NCBI RefSeq assembly: GCF_001429545.1 | Contig: NZ_LMSP01000013.1 | Location: 93,272-157,271, forward strand | Direction of reading: 5' to 3' | DNA: 64,000 bases | Origin: Paenibacillus sp. Soil787 | GTDB lineage: Bacteria > Bacillota > Bacilli > Paenibacillales > NBRC-103111 | Part shown: positions 63,352-64,000 of the stretch, one piece after another | How positions within the stretch are numbered: the first letter of the stretch is position 1 | Layout: each line of letters begins with the position of its first letter | Program-made: the position numbers and the translations under genes | The notes under the pieces: generated by a model | What the model was told of the DNA's origin: nothing | The model's input: only the letters and a program-made list of their open reading frames with translations | The model's database searches: none

Positions 63352-63487
63352 GTAGATAAGACTTCCATGCCGCGTTGAGGCACCAGCGATGAATGAAAGG
63401 TAGAAAGTATAAGTTTTATTACACTTAGTGTCATCAGTCTTGACAAACGCGCTCGTCCCAGAAGGACGACGGAGTCGTTTATCCTTG
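63352..63487 (+). repeat. Structured hairpin repeat, copy 6 (long form)
   Basis: Same long layout as copy 1 (GCACCA..GATGAATGAAA ... AGTATAAGTTTTATTACACTT ... TCATCAGTCTTG) followed by the core GACAAACG...CGTTTATC. Confidence 0.9.
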
Positions 63488-63578
63488 GTACGCTCCTAGC
63501 CCATGGTTTCGTCTCGCCGATGGGACCTCCTTTTCGGCTAATTGTCCATAACTAGAATCGCTTCTGCCCTGCCTCAAC

Positions 63579-63755
63579 TGCAAAAAGTACATCAAATCCG
63601 AGAAAATTCTCAATCATTTTTAGTTTATATGCAAAAGGTGCATCAAATTCATCAAAATTGGCTGGATTCATCTGATTGTGGGTAAATTTACTGCACAATA
63701 TGCAGCTAAATCCCCAAAAGAGCTCTATTCTGCGAATTTAACTGCACAAAATGCA
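63579..63755. repeat. Four-box intergenic element, TGCATCAAA class, copy 2
   Basis: Forward boxes start TGCAAAA at 63579 and 63630 (51 nt); inverted boxes ending TGCA at 63704 and 63755 (51 nt). Total 177 bp, equal in length to copy 1 at 55017. Confidence 0.82.
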
Positions 63756-63796
63756 TGATCTACTTGAGAAGCAGGAGTCAGATGTGGATTGCGGGG

Positions 63797-64000
63797 AATC
63801 AGATGTGGTGTGCAGGGTATCAGACGTAGCTCGCAGTACGCATCGGATATGATGAGCAGGATATCAGATGTAGGTTGTGTAGGAATCAGATGTGGTGTGC
63901 AGGGTATCAGACGTAGGTCGCAGTACGCATCGGATATGATGAGCAGGATACCAGATGTAGGTTGTGTAGGAATCAGATGTGGTGTGCAGGGTATCAGACG
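63797..64000 (+). repeat. 87-bp tandem repeat with 22-bp subunits, continuing past the window
   Basis: AATCAGATGTGGTGTGCAGG recurs at 63797, 63884 and 63971, exactly 87 bp apart. Each 87-bp unit is four diverged 21-23-bp subunits beginning ATCAGA or ATCGGA. No open frame of note uses it. Confidence 0.93.

Noticed and set aside
63797..64000. CRISPR array at the right edge
   Set aside because: The 22-bp subunits are diverged and adjacent with no unique spacers, so this is a tandem repeat.

Overview
The window looks like a chromosomal segment of an endospore-forming Paenibacillaceae bacterium (Paenibacillus-like). Reasons: a LysM-GH18 spore-cortex hydrolase, YesM/YesN-type two-component genes, LplA/LplB/YtcP-type sugar ABC genes, strong AGGAGG-type ribosome sites, and many catabolic operons with LacI, ROK, TetR, ArsR, LysR, Crp/Fnr and ECF regulators. 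The assignment rests on gene content only; no rRNA or tRNA gene was seen.

Layout. 1-5.7 kb: nitroreductase tail, pseudouridine catabolism (psuK-psuG), a small exported protein, a SleL-like hydrolase, and a TetR gene facing the remnant of a short-chain dehydrogenase. 5.8-8.2 kb: small membrane proteins. 9.0-21.8 kb: a sensor kinase/AraC-type regulator pair, then an inositol operon iolD-E-C-A-J-G-B ending in its probable LacI-type repressor; twin operators lie at its promoter. 22.5-34.2 kb: a probable glycan-utilisation operon (two permeases, binding lipoprotein, two Gfo/Idh/MocA dehydrogenases, a TIM-barrel isomerase, an alpha/alpha-toroid enzyme, a GH105-like hydrolase) that ends in an MgtC-like gene. 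34.5-37.2 kb: divergent xylA/xylR. 37-42 kb: a membrane protein, a short Crp/Fnr regulator, an HrtBA-like ABC exporter. 42.2-45.7 kb: ECF41-like sigma factor with twin divergent promoters, VOC protein, two DoxX paralogues flanking an ArsR-SRPBCC pair. 45.8-50 kb: flavohaemoprotein hmp, a dihydroorotate-dehydrogenase-like/membrane fusion, a phosphoesterase. 50-54 kb: azoreductase, agmatine-to-putrescine genes aguA-aguB plus a LysE exporter. 54.4-64 kb: YkvA protein, ilvE/lysR, TRM11-like methyltransferase, DUF3298-like protein, PNPOx-like protein, thioesterase, fumC.

The most unusual content is between the genes. At least eleven intergenic elements about 175-193 bp long share one geometry: four short boxes arranged as two nested inverted pairs with a pitch near 50-52 nt. 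The box sequence differs completely between classes (GGAACG..., GGACT..., GTACAAC..., TGCATCAAA..., CATTGGA..., AATAAGAGTC...) while the spacing is held. A second family of six structured hairpin repeats, all in the same orientation, shows compensatory changes. A nested 87-bp/22-bp tandem array runs off the right edge. These non-coding families are the best candidates for something undescribed; box positions and spacings were read directly from the sequence, function is not known.
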